Shown here piece after piece: positions 57,267-64,000 of a stretch of 64,000 nt of DNA (its first letter is position 1; every line of letters starts with the position of its first letter). This DNA comes from an uncultured Opitutales bacterium (GTDB lineage: Bacteria; Verrucomicrobiota; Verrucomicrobiia; Opitutales; Intestinicryptomonadaceae), in the NCBI GenBank assembly GCA_900545715.1, contig URAJ01000007.1, positions 1 through 64,000 of the forward strand, given 5' to 3'. Under the pieces are notes generated by a model, which did no database searches, had not been told where the DNA came from, and worked only from the letters and a program-made list of their open reading frames with translations. Position numbers and translations under genes: made by a program.

Positions 57267-58148
57267 CTATTTACCCCAGTGCTTTATGAGAGTTTCGCCT
57301 ATCGCCGAAGGCGTCGGGGACACTGCAATGCCGGCTTCGAGCAGGGCTTTAATTTTGTCGTCCGCAGAGCCGGAGTTCCCGGAGACTATCGCGCCTGCGT
57401 GACCCATTCTTCTGCCTTTCGGGGCGGTGCGGCCCGCTATGAATGCAGCCACAGGTTTCTTGCAGTTTTCTTTCAGCCACGCGGCCGCTTTTTGTTCGCC
57501 GTCGCCGCCGATTTCGCCAATCATTATGATGGCTTCGGTGTTGGGGTCTTCGTTGAACATCTTTACAGCGTCGAGGTGGCTCGTGCCGTTAATCGGGTCG
57601 CCGCCGATGCCGACTACCGTGCTTTGCCCGTATCCGAGGCATGTCGTCTGCCAAACAGCTTCGTAGGTCAAGGTGCCTGAGCGGCTTACAATGCCTATTG
57701 TGCCGGGCTTGTGAATGTATCCGGGCATAATGCCTATCTTGCATTCTCCGGGGGTTATCACACCGGGGCAGTTGGGGCCTATTAAGCGAGATTTGCAGCC
57801 CTTTTGCATCAGGCGCGATTTCACTATCGCCATATCTTTTACCGGAATGCCTTCGGTGATTGTTATTATAAGGGGAATTTCGGCGTCGATTGCCTCGAGA
57901 ATCGAGTCCGCCGCGAATGCCGGCGGGACGAATATTGCGCAAGCGTTTGCGCCCTCTTTTTCTACCGACTCCCTTATGGTGTTGAATACTGGGACCTTTT
58001 GGTCGAAAAGCATTCCGCCTTTGCCGGGGGTGACGCCCGCGACGATTTTTGAGCCGTATTCCATGCATTGGCGGGTGTGGAAAGAACCCGTATTGCCCGT
58101 AATGCCGCTAATTACCACTCTTGTGTCTTTATTAACGAGTATGCTCAT
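57267..58148 (-). CDS. sucD: Succinyl-CoA synthetase (ligase) alpha subunit
   Basis: 293 residues. With SucC it couples succinyl-CoA cleavage to nucleotide triphosphate formation in the TCA cycle. The CoA-binding Rossmann segment [18 protein letters not shown] is at the N-terminus. The phosphorylated His is in [13 protein letters not shown]. It lies 19 bases downstream of sucC. The last 79 codons are duplicated exactly 1335 bases away, so the gene's current 3' end and terminator may have been replaced during an insertion event. Confidence 0.97.
   Translation of the reverse strand: MSILVNKDTRVVISGITGNTGSFHTRQCMEYGSKIVAGVTPGKGGMLFDQKVPVFNTIRESVEKEGANACAIFVPPAFAADSILEAIDAEIPLIITITEGIPVKDMAIVKSRLMQKGCKSRLIGPNCPGVITPGECKIGIMPGYIHKPGTIGIVSRSGTLTYEAVWQTTCLGYGQSTVVGIGGDPINGTSHLDAVKMFNEDPNTEAIIMIGEIGGDGEQKAAAWLKENCKKPVAAFIAGRTAPKGRRMGHAGAIVSGNSGSADDKIKALLEAGIAVSPTPSAIGETLIKHWGK
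57268..57507. repeat. 240-bp direct repeat, copy B (3' end of intact sucD)
   Basis: Partner of 55933-56172; see that entry. Between the copies lie the DUF805 gene and AT-rich DNA. Confidence 0.92.
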
Positions 58149-58167
58149 TTTTGTAGAAATTTAAGGT

Positions 58168-59358
58168 TTACTTTTGTTCGGCTACGATTTTTACGATTTT
58201 CTCCGCGGCGTCCGCGAGTGAATCGGCCGTTGTGAGGGCTATGCCGCTTTCGGAAAGCATTTTTCTGCCGAGTTCGACATTTGTGCCTTCGAGCCTTACG
58301 ACTAGCGGAAGCGTGAGCCCTACGTTTTTGACAGCCGCGATTACGCCCGCCGCGATTACGTCGCAGCGCATAATTCCGCCGAATATGTTTACGAGGATTC
58401 CCTTAACGTGCGGGTCTTTTAAAAGAATGTTGAAGGCCTGTGTTATGGACTCTTCGGTTGCGCCGCCGCCGACGTCGAGGAAGTTAGCGGGGTTGCCTCC
58501 AAAGTGTTTTATGATGTCCATAGTTGCCATAGCGAGCCCCGCGCCGTTTACCATGCAGGCGATATTTCCGTCGAGGGCGATGTAGTTGAGCCCGTATTTG
58601 CCGGCTTCGATTTCCTTCGGATCCTCTTCGTGCGGGTCTCTGAGGGCTTCAAGTTCGGGGTGGCGGAAAAGTCCGTTGTCGTCGAATGAAACTTTTGCGT
58701 CGAGGCACGTTATTTTGCCGTCTTTTGTAAGGACGAGCGGGTTTACTTCCACCATGGAGCAGTCTTTCTGCCAGAAGAGCTTGTAGAGGCCGCCCAAGAG
58801 AGCTCTAAACTGTTTCTGTTTTTCCTTGTCGCCGAAGCCAAAGAAGAATGCGAGCCTCCTGATTTGGAAGGATTGCAGGCCGATATCGGGATCGACGAGC
58901 ATTTTCATTATTTGGTCGGGTGTTTCCGCGGCGACTTTTTCAATGTCCATGCCGCCTGCTATCGACGCTACAATCGCGACTTTACCTGAGTCTCTATCCA
59001 TGAGGATTGAGAGGTAGTATTCTTTGTCGATATCGACAGCTTCGGCGAAGTACAGGGTGCCTACGACTCTTCCCTGCGGGCCGGTCTGTTTTGTAATCAA
59101 GGTGTTGCCGAGCATTTTCTTGGCTACTTCCGCGGCTTCCGATTTGGGGACGAATTTTACGCCGCCCTTGAAGCCGTCGGCGAACACGCCCTTTCCGCGT
59201 CCGCCCGCATGTATCTGCGACTTCACTACTATGTTGTCGCCGGGAATAGCCGCTATGGCGGCGTCAAATTCGGAGGGGGATTTGACCGCCACGCCGTCTT
59301 GCACGGGAACGCCGAATTCTTTGAATAGTGCTTTTGCTTGGTATTCGTGAATATTCAT
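58168..59358 (-). CDS. sucC: Succinyl-CoA synthetase (ligase) beta subunit
   Basis: 396 residues, normal length. It begins with MNIHEYQAKALFKEFGVPV, typical of SucC, followed by an ATP-grasp fold (residues such as VKSQIHAGGRGKG in the nucleotide site) and a C-terminal CoA-ligase domain with NIFGGIMRCDVIAAG. First gene of the sucCD operon. The residues that set ATP versus GTP preference cannot be judged by eye. Confidence 0.97.
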   Translation of the reverse strand: MNIHEYQAKALFKEFGVPVQDGVAVKSPSEFDAAIAAIPGDNIVVKSQIHAGGRGKGVFADGFKGGVKFVPKSEAAEVAKKMLGNTLITKQTGPQGRVVGTLYFAEAVDIDKEYYLSILMDRDSGKVAIVASIAGGMDIEKVAAETPDQIMKMLVDPDIGLQSFQIRRLAFFFGFGDKEKQKQFRALLGGLYKLFWQKDCSMVEVNPLVLTKDGKITCLDAKVSFDDNGLFRHPELEALRDPHEEDPKEIEAGKYGLNYIALDGNIACMVNGAGLAMATMDIIKHFGGNPANFLDVGGGATEESITQAFNILLKDPHVKGILVNIFGGIMRCDVIAAGVIAAVKNVGLTLPLVVRLEGTNVELGRKMLSESGIALTTADSLADAAEKIVKIVAEQK

Positions 59359-59774
59359 TTTACGTCTGCCTTTTTTATCGAGGCTTTTTTAAGTTTGAAA
59401 ATATAACGAACCGCGACGGGACGAAAAGCGTTTGTCCGAATTGCCCGCGTGGGGGTTATTGTGTCTTCACAGGCTTACTTTTAACTGCCGTTTTTTCAAG
59501 TTTTTTTTGAAAAATTTTTTAGTGCTCACACGTTTGAGCCGCTAATCTTGGAATCTTTTTTGATATTTTTATCCTTATGCGCAGATTGTGTTTGTGTGTG
59601 GAAAAAATTGCAGGCGGCAAAAAATTAAAACTACGTTCGCTTAAATTAAAAATACTTTTGCCATAATTGCGCGTAATGCTAAAACTTGCGGAGTATTTTG
59701 CAGATGCCGGTATTCCCCGGATATTGCGCAAAGAAAAATTATCCTTTTAGGTGGAAAAATATCCGCTATGTTTT

Positions 59775-59796
59775 GTGGATTAACGCAGTCGCGTGG
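59775..59796. repeat. 22-bp direct repeat, copy upstream of recJ
   Basis: GTGGATTAACGCAGTCGCGT plus GG is identical to 61582-61603 inside recJ. Flanking bases diverge quickly. Confidence 0.85.
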
Positions 59797-59968
59797 AGCA
59801 GGGAGGGCGGCAGGGTGGAAGCCCGATAAAATCGCTCCTTCTTAAAACTGTAAAGATTAAGCGCGTTCTCTTGTTTAAAACCGCGCGCGAATGCCGACGC
59901 TCAGCCGGAAAGCCTGCCATGCCGACAGTTATCTTAAAGATGCCGTGCGGCGAAAATTGTCTTTCTGG

Positions 59969-59998
59969 TTGAAATCGGCGCTTTTTTGTGTATATATT
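59969..59998 (+). promoter_or_regulatory. Sigma70-like promoter for recJ
   Basis: TTGAAA (59969-59974) and TATATT (59993-59998) are 18 bases apart. The -10 box abuts the ATG at 59999, and a second in-frame ATG is at 60008, so the transcript is probably leaderless with 60008 as the real start. Confidence 0.45.
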
Positions 59999-61732
59999 AT
60001 GGGGAAAATGGTCTGGGAGTTTGCAGATTACGACAAAAAGCTTGCGGCTGACATGGGGGCATACCTCGGTGTAAGCCCCATACTTAGCGCGCTCATACTC
60101 CAGCGCGGGTACACTGATCCTCTGCGGGCGAAGATGTTTTTAAGCCCGAAACTCGCAAACCTCGACGATCCTTTCAGACTTAAAAATTTGCGCAAAGCCG
60201 TATTGCGGATAATAGAGGCCATTGAAAAACGCCAAAATATCCTCGTATTTGGCGACTACGACGTTGACGGGATTACAAGCACGACGCTGCTCGTTAGCAT
60301 TTTGAGGCTTTTCGGGCTGAACCCTTCTTATTTTGTTCCGCGCAGAATGGAGGAGGGGTACGGACTCAGCGAAGCGGCGCTCGAAAGGGCGCTGTCATCT
60401 GGAAAGACTGATTTGCTCATAGCCCTCGATTGCGGTACTAACGCTGAGGAGGCCGTTAATTACATACACTCGCGCGGGATAGATTTGATTGTGGTTGACC
60501 ACCACCAGGCTAAGGACGCCACAGCCCAAAACCACATTTTGATAAATCCGCACGTGTTCGACTTTGAAGGCGCGCCCTGGCGGCAGCTCTGCACGGTAGG
60601 ACTCGTTTTCAAGCTCGCGCACGGGCTGATAAAGGAGATGCGCAACCGCAGCGACAAGCGATCTTGGGAAATAAATTTAAAAGACTACCTCGACCTCGTC
60701 GCTCTCGGGACAGTCGCCGACTTGGTGCCGCTCGTCGACGAAAATAGGATACTCGCGCGAAACGGCATAAAGCGCCTAAAATCCACCCGCCGAACAGGCA
60801 TACAGGCACTGATACAGGCAAGCGGCATAGCCCTCGGAGACGACATAACGCCCGTTGACATATCCTTTAAGCTCGGGCCCCGCATAAATGCGAGCGGCCG
60901 CGTCGCCGACGCTTCGCTGCCTCTTGAAATGATGCTCGGCGACGATTTTACGACATGCTACCGCGCCGCCTGCGAGCTCAACGACATCAATAAGGAGCGC
61001 CAAGACATAGAGCGCGGAGTTTTGGAGGACGCTATGAAGCAGGTCGAGGAAAACGGGTACGATTCCGACCCATGCGTAGTCGTTTTCGATCCGCGCTGGC
61101 ACCCCGGGGTTGTCGGCATAATCGCCGGGAAGCTCAGCCGCGAATTCCACAGGCCGGTGATAGTGTTCGGCGAGGAGGACTCCGGATTTATAAAAGGTTC
61201 GGGGCGTAGCGTGCACGGGATAGACTTGGTCGCATGCCTTGCCGAGTGCGCGGATATGCTCGGAAGCTGGGGAGGGCATCCTATGGCTGTCGGAGTGTCG
61301 GTAAAGAGCGGAGGGGTTGACGAATTTAGAAGGCGCATAAATGCCGCCATAATAAAAAAGTACGGCAAAGACATAGACTTTTCTCCGAAAGTTAACATAA
61401 GCCTAACTCTCGATTTGTCAGACGTTGGCATCGAGCTGTTGAACGAGCTCGAAATACTCCATCCGTTCGGGGAGGGAAACCGCGAGCCGATTTTTGCGTT
61501 GAAATCGGTAAAGCTGCACAAGGCGCCCGAAGTTTTCGGCGGAGTGAATTTCCGATTCCAGATACCGCTCGGCGACAACGGGTGGATTAACGCAGTCGCG
61601 TGGCGCATGGCTGGGCGCGTGCCGCCGGCGGACAAGTTGATAGACATTGCGGTAAAGCTTGGCTGGAACAGGTGGAACCGCCGCAAAACCCCGCAGGCTA
61701 CGCTCGTTGACTGGCGCTTTTCCGAAGCGTAA
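59999..61732 (+). CDS. recJ: Single-stranded-DNA-specific exonuclease RecJ
   Basis: 577 residues from 59999 (574 from 60008); 5'-to-3' ssDNA exonuclease in recombination and mismatch repair. The DHH-family metal motifs are visible: FGDYDVDGITST, LDCGTNAEE and VVDHHQ. The DHHA1 domain carries GSGRSVHG and GSWGGHPMAVG, and a C-terminal OB-like domain closes the protein. A promoter-like pair (TTGAAA, TATATT) directly precedes the start, suggesting a leaderless message. A 22-bp stretch of its 3' region also occurs upstream of the gene. Confidence 0.96.
   Translation: MGKMVWEFADYDKKLAADMGAYLGVSPILSALILQRGYTDPLRAKMFLSPKLANLDDPFRLKNLRKAVLRIIEAIEKRQNILVFGDYDVDGITSTTLLVSILRLFGLNPSYFVPRRMEEGYGLSEAALERALSSGKTDLLIALDCGTNAEEAVNYIHSRGIDLIVVDHHQAKDATAQNHILINPHVFDFEGAPWRQLCTVGLVFKLAHGLIKEMRNRSDKRSWEINLKDYLDLVALGTVADLVPLVDENRILARNGIKRLKSTRRTGIQALIQASGIALGDDITPVDISFKLGPRINASGRVADASLPLEMMLGDDFTTCYRAACELNDINKERQDIERGVLEDAMKQVEENGYDSDPCVVVFDPRWHPGVVGIIAGKLSREFHRPVIVFGEEDSGFIKGSGRSVHGIDLVACLAECADMLGSWGGHPMAVGVSVKSGGVDEFRRRINAAIIKKYGKDIDFSPKVNISLTLDLSDVGIELLNELEILHPFGEGNREPIFALKSVKLHKAPEVFGGVNFRFQIPLGDNGWINAVAWRMAGRVPPADKLIDIAVKLGWNRWNRRKTPQATLVDWRFSEA
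61582..61603. repeat. 22-bp direct repeat, copy inside recJ
   Basis: Partner of 59775-59796. Here it encodes part of the RecJ C-terminal domain (GWINAVAW). Confidence 0.85.
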
Positions 61733-62253
61733 TTTTTGCGCGCTTGCGCCGTGGAGCCTTTTGGGGGCGCGGCAGATTTTTTTTCGGAGATTTTGCGGAG
61801 GCTCTTTTTTAGTGGGATGTATTGCGCGTTGGGTTATTTTTATAAATTTTTTTCGCGCGCAATAGGTCGATTTTTTGATATTTTGTGCGCTGGATAGTTT
61901 TTTTTTTTGGAAAATATTTTGAGCAGGGGATAATATGATTTTTGCGCGGCGGGCCTGGCTATTTTTAGGAATTTTATTTTCTGGGAGGGATTTTTTAGGC
62001 AGCTTGGAATGCGGAGGGCGGGTGTTGCCGACTGTGCTTTAACCTGCTTATTTAGCGCGCGGAATAAATTTTATTTTTTGCCAAAGCCAAAAACGGAGCT
62101 TCTGCCAGCTTTTTAGTGCACTGAAAATCTCTGCCTTTCGCCCGCCAAATGCGAAAAAACAAAAAATATCTTGGCTTTGGGGAAAGTTGGGCAAGCGAAA
62201 AATAAAGCATTATTTTGTTGAACGCCGCAAGCTCTTGCTTAGTTTAAAAAAAT
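61733..62253. other. T-rich gap between recJ and tyrA with a long-range inverted repeat
   Basis: About 520 bases, strongly G+T-biased on the plus strand, without a supported gene. CCAAAGCCAA (62081-62090) and TTGGCTTTGG (62171-62180) form an exact 10-bp inverted repeat enclosing an 80-base loop, 74 bases before the tyrA start. Confidence 0.4.
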
Positions 62254-63105
62254 ATGAAATTTCGCAAAGTCGCCATACTTGGAACAGGCCTGCTTGGTGC
62301 GTCTTTCGCGTTCGCCGCGAAAAATCGCGGGCTGTGCGAAAAAATATCGGCGTGGTCGAGGAGCGAATCCACGAGAAAAAAATGCTCCATTCTTCCGGAA
62401 ATTTTCGACGAAGTTTTCGATTCCCCTGAAAAGGCAGTTTCGGACGCCGACTTGGTCGTCATTTGCACCCCCACGGAAAATATACCGGGCATAGCGGCGC
62501 AAATCGCGCCGAATTTAAAAAAGGGTGCGGTCGTCACCGATGTCGGAAGCGTAAAGGGCAAAATATGCGAATTGTGCTCCAAGCCGATTGCTTCTTGCGG
62601 GGCGCATTTTGTGGGCTCCCACCCCATGGCGGGCTCCGAAAAAATAGGTATAGATTTCGCCGACGAAAAGCTTTTCGATTCGCGCCCGTGCTTTGTCACG
62701 CCGCTTTCTAACGCCGATGAAGACTCCGCAAAAAAAGTTTCCGAACTTTGGAGGGCAATGGGCATGCGGGTGTATGTGGTTTCTACCCAGCTGCACGATG
62801 CAATTGTCGCGCGCATAAGCCATCTCCCGCACCTCGCCGCCGCGCTCATATGCGACACAGCCGCGGATTTCGACATAAATCTTCTTCCGTATTCCGGCCC
62901 TGGATTTAGGGATACCACGCGCGTGGCCTCCGGTTCCCCGCAGATTTGGGAAAGCATAATAACTGACAACCGCGCCGAGATACTCTCCGCTCTCGGCGAG
63001 TTCTCCGAGCGCCTCGGAAGGCTCGTAAAGGCGATAGAGTCAAGCGATATGCAGGCTGTGTCGGAAATTCTAAAAAAGGCAAAATCGTTTAGGGACAAGC
63101 TCTAA
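62254..63105 (+). CDS. tyrA: Prephenate/arogenate dehydrogenase
   Basis: 283 residues; NAD(P)-dependent oxidative decarboxylation in tyrosine synthesis. The Rossmann motif AILGTGLLGASFA opens the protein. SHPMAGSEKIGIDFA is the family's signature substrate-binding segment. A helical dimerisation domain makes up the C-terminal half. There is no ACT or chorismate mutase domain. aroA begins 6 bases downstream, so this is an aromatic amino acid operon. Confidence 0.94.
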   Translation: MKFRKVAILGTGLLGASFAFAAKNRGLCEKISAWSRSESTRKKCSILPEIFDEVFDSPEKAVSDADLVVICTPTENIPGIAAQIAPNLKKGAVVTDVGSVKGKICELCSKPIASCGAHFVGSHPMAGSEKIGIDFADEKLFDSRPCFVTPLSNADEDSAKKVSELWRAMGMRVYVVSTQLHDAIVARISHLPHLAAALICDTAADFDINLLPYSGPGFRDTTRVASGSPQIWESIITDNRAEILSALGEFSERLGRLVKAIESSDMQAVSEILKKAKSFRDKL

Positions 63106-63110
63106 AAATT

Positions 63111-64000
63111 ATGTCAACTCAAATAGCAGTAAAACCGTTTCATTTCAAATGCGCGTCGTCCGTGCTTCCGCCAGGCTCCAAGAGCCTTACAAACCGTGCG
63201 ATGATACTGGCGGCGCTGTCGGGCGGCAAGACGCTCCTTGAAGGAGCCCTGTTTTCCAGAGACACTGAAATCATGGCAGACTGCCTTTCCAAATTGGGGT
63301 ATGTCGTAAATTTAAACCGTTTCGAAAAAACAATAGAGATAGAATCCCCGATGGGGGCGGCTCCGAACTCCTCCGCCGAATTGCATGTCGGCAACGCGGG
63401 AACGGCCGCCCGCTTTGTGACGGCTCTCGCCGCACTTAGAAAAGGCGGCTCTTACAAGTTCGACTGCGACGATGCAATGCGCTCGCGCCCGATGGCGGGG
63501 CTTGTGGAGGCGTTGAAGTCGCAGGGGGCAAAATTTGAATTTTTGGGCGAGAAAAACGCTTTGCCTTTTATAATGCACACATGCGGCTTAAAGGGCGGAA
63601 GGGTCGAGATAGACGCAAAGGCTTCGAGCCAAATGCTGTCGGCGCTGCTGATGGTGGGCGCATTTGCGGACTCCCCGATGGAAGTCTCGCTAAAAGGCTC
63701 GACCGTCTCGAAACCGTTCGTCGATATGACTGTCGGGATAATGGCGCAGTTTGGAGTCGAAACGGTTTTTGAGGGCGGAGTTTATAAATTTTTGAGGCCG
63801 CGCAGCGCGTGCGGAGAGAGGATATATAAAATCGAGCCAGACGCCACGGCGGCGAGCTATTTTGCGGTTTTGCCTGCGGTTGTCGGCGGGGCTTGCGAAA
63901 TATCGGGCTTTGCGGAGTGCAAGCTTCAGGGGGATTCCGCCTTTTGCAGGCTTCTATCCGACGCGGGACTTGTCAAGACCGAAACCGTAGGCGGTAACCT
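63111..64000 (+). CDS. aroA: 3-phosphoshikimate 1-carboxyvinyltransferase (EPSP synthase), 3' truncated by the window
   Basis: The first 296 or so codons of an expected 430; the frame runs open to the window edge. The enzyme joins shikimate-3-phosphate and PEP in the shikimate pathway. PGSKSLTNRAMILAAL (phosphate/substrate binding), VGNAGTAARF and SSQMLSALLM are characteristic, and RPM of the substrate site is in MRSRPMAGL. It starts 6 bases after tyrA, without a clear Shine-Dalgarno, and is probably co-transcribed and perhaps coupled. Confidence 0.96.
   Translation, partial: MSTQIAVKPFHFKCASSVLPPGSKSLTNRAMILAALSGGKTLLEGALFSRDTEIMADCLSKLGYVVNLNRFEKTIEIESPMGAAPNSSAELHVGNAGTAARFVTALAALRKGGSYKFDCDDAMRSRPMAGLVEALKSQGAKFEFLGEKNALPFIMHTCGLKGGRVEIDAKASSQMLSALLMVGAFADSPMEVSLKGSTVSKPFVDMTVGIMAQFGVETVFEGGVYKFLRPRSACGERIYKIEPDATAASYFAVLPAVVGGACEISGFAECKLQGDSAFCRLLSDAGLVKTETVGGN

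Larger units (their letters stand above)
59359..59998. other. Divergent sucC/recJ intergenic region
   Basis: About 640 bases. It holds the promoters for sucC (minus) and recJ (plus). A 22-base segment (59775-59796) is identical to part of the recJ 3' region. No gene is supported; the open frame extending recJ upstream lacks family similarity. Confidence 0.5.

Overview
The window looks like a chromosomal segment of a Verrucomicrobiota bacterium, most likely Opitutae-related and probably anaerobic or microaerobic. This is inferred from the gene content: a GH42-like glycosidase, a DUF1080 secreted protein, an acetyl-xylan-esterase-like enzyme, an exosortase, GTP-dependent PEP carboxykinase, a flavin reductase-rubredoxin fusion, and many secreted proteins of unknown function. 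No rRNA, tRNA, transposase or integrase gene was recognised. Base composition is roughly balanced in genes; intergenic gaps are long and AT-rich. Shine-Dalgarno sequences are inconsistent: clear before pckG and pheT, absent before groEL, recJ, aroA and others.

Layout. 1-11.4 kb: 3' part of an esterase gene, dnaK-groES-groEL, a D-2-hydroxyacid dehydrogenase divergent from a HAD phosphatase, a secreted unknown, and two RNA methyltransferases. 11.9-14.7 kb: minus-strand operon of an enoyl reductase-like protein, queF and an HtrA-type protease. 15.1-21.8 kb: plus-strand M3 oligopeptidase, DUF1080 protein and a 1287-residue GH42-like glycosidase. 22.4-27.6 kb: minus-strand secreted coiled-coil protein, priA and another secreted unknown. 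27.8-38.4 kb: minus-strand rpmI-rplT, then pheS-pheT-tatC-oppA-like-fused oppBC, in a tightly packed run. 38.9-43.8 kb: plus-strand lipoprotein, M42 peptidase, hemD, paired crcB genes and the flavin reductase-rubredoxin. 44.4-50.5 kb: minus-strand topB, class V aminotransferase, panD and a Tat-exported PHP protein. 50.6-53.5 kb: exosortase and pckG. 54-59.4 kb: trypsin-like protease, an AT-rich DUF805 island bracketed by a perfect 240-bp duplication of the sucD 3' end, then sucCD. 59.9-64 kb: recJ, tyrA and the start of aroA.

Functions. Central carbon metabolism (pckG, sucCD), protein folding and export (dnaK, groESL, tatC, several proteases), translation (pheST, rplT, rpmI, rRNA/tRNA modification), replication and repair (priA, topB, recJ), aromatic amino acid synthesis (tyrA-aroA) and polysaccharide use (esterase, GH42-like, DUF1080) are all represented. 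The Tat translocase gene fits the twin-arginine signal of the PHP protein. The exosortase has no recognisable sorted substrate here.

Most interesting: the sucD 3'-end duplication around an AT-rich insert; four regularly spaced palindromic, CRISPR-like repeats between rplT and pheS; a candidate structured RNA and a palindrome upstream of rpmI; a TatC with a long acidic tail; a single-chain OppB-OppC permease; and a Fur-box-like site at the flavin reductase-rubredoxin gene. No complete, clearly novel multi-gene system was found.
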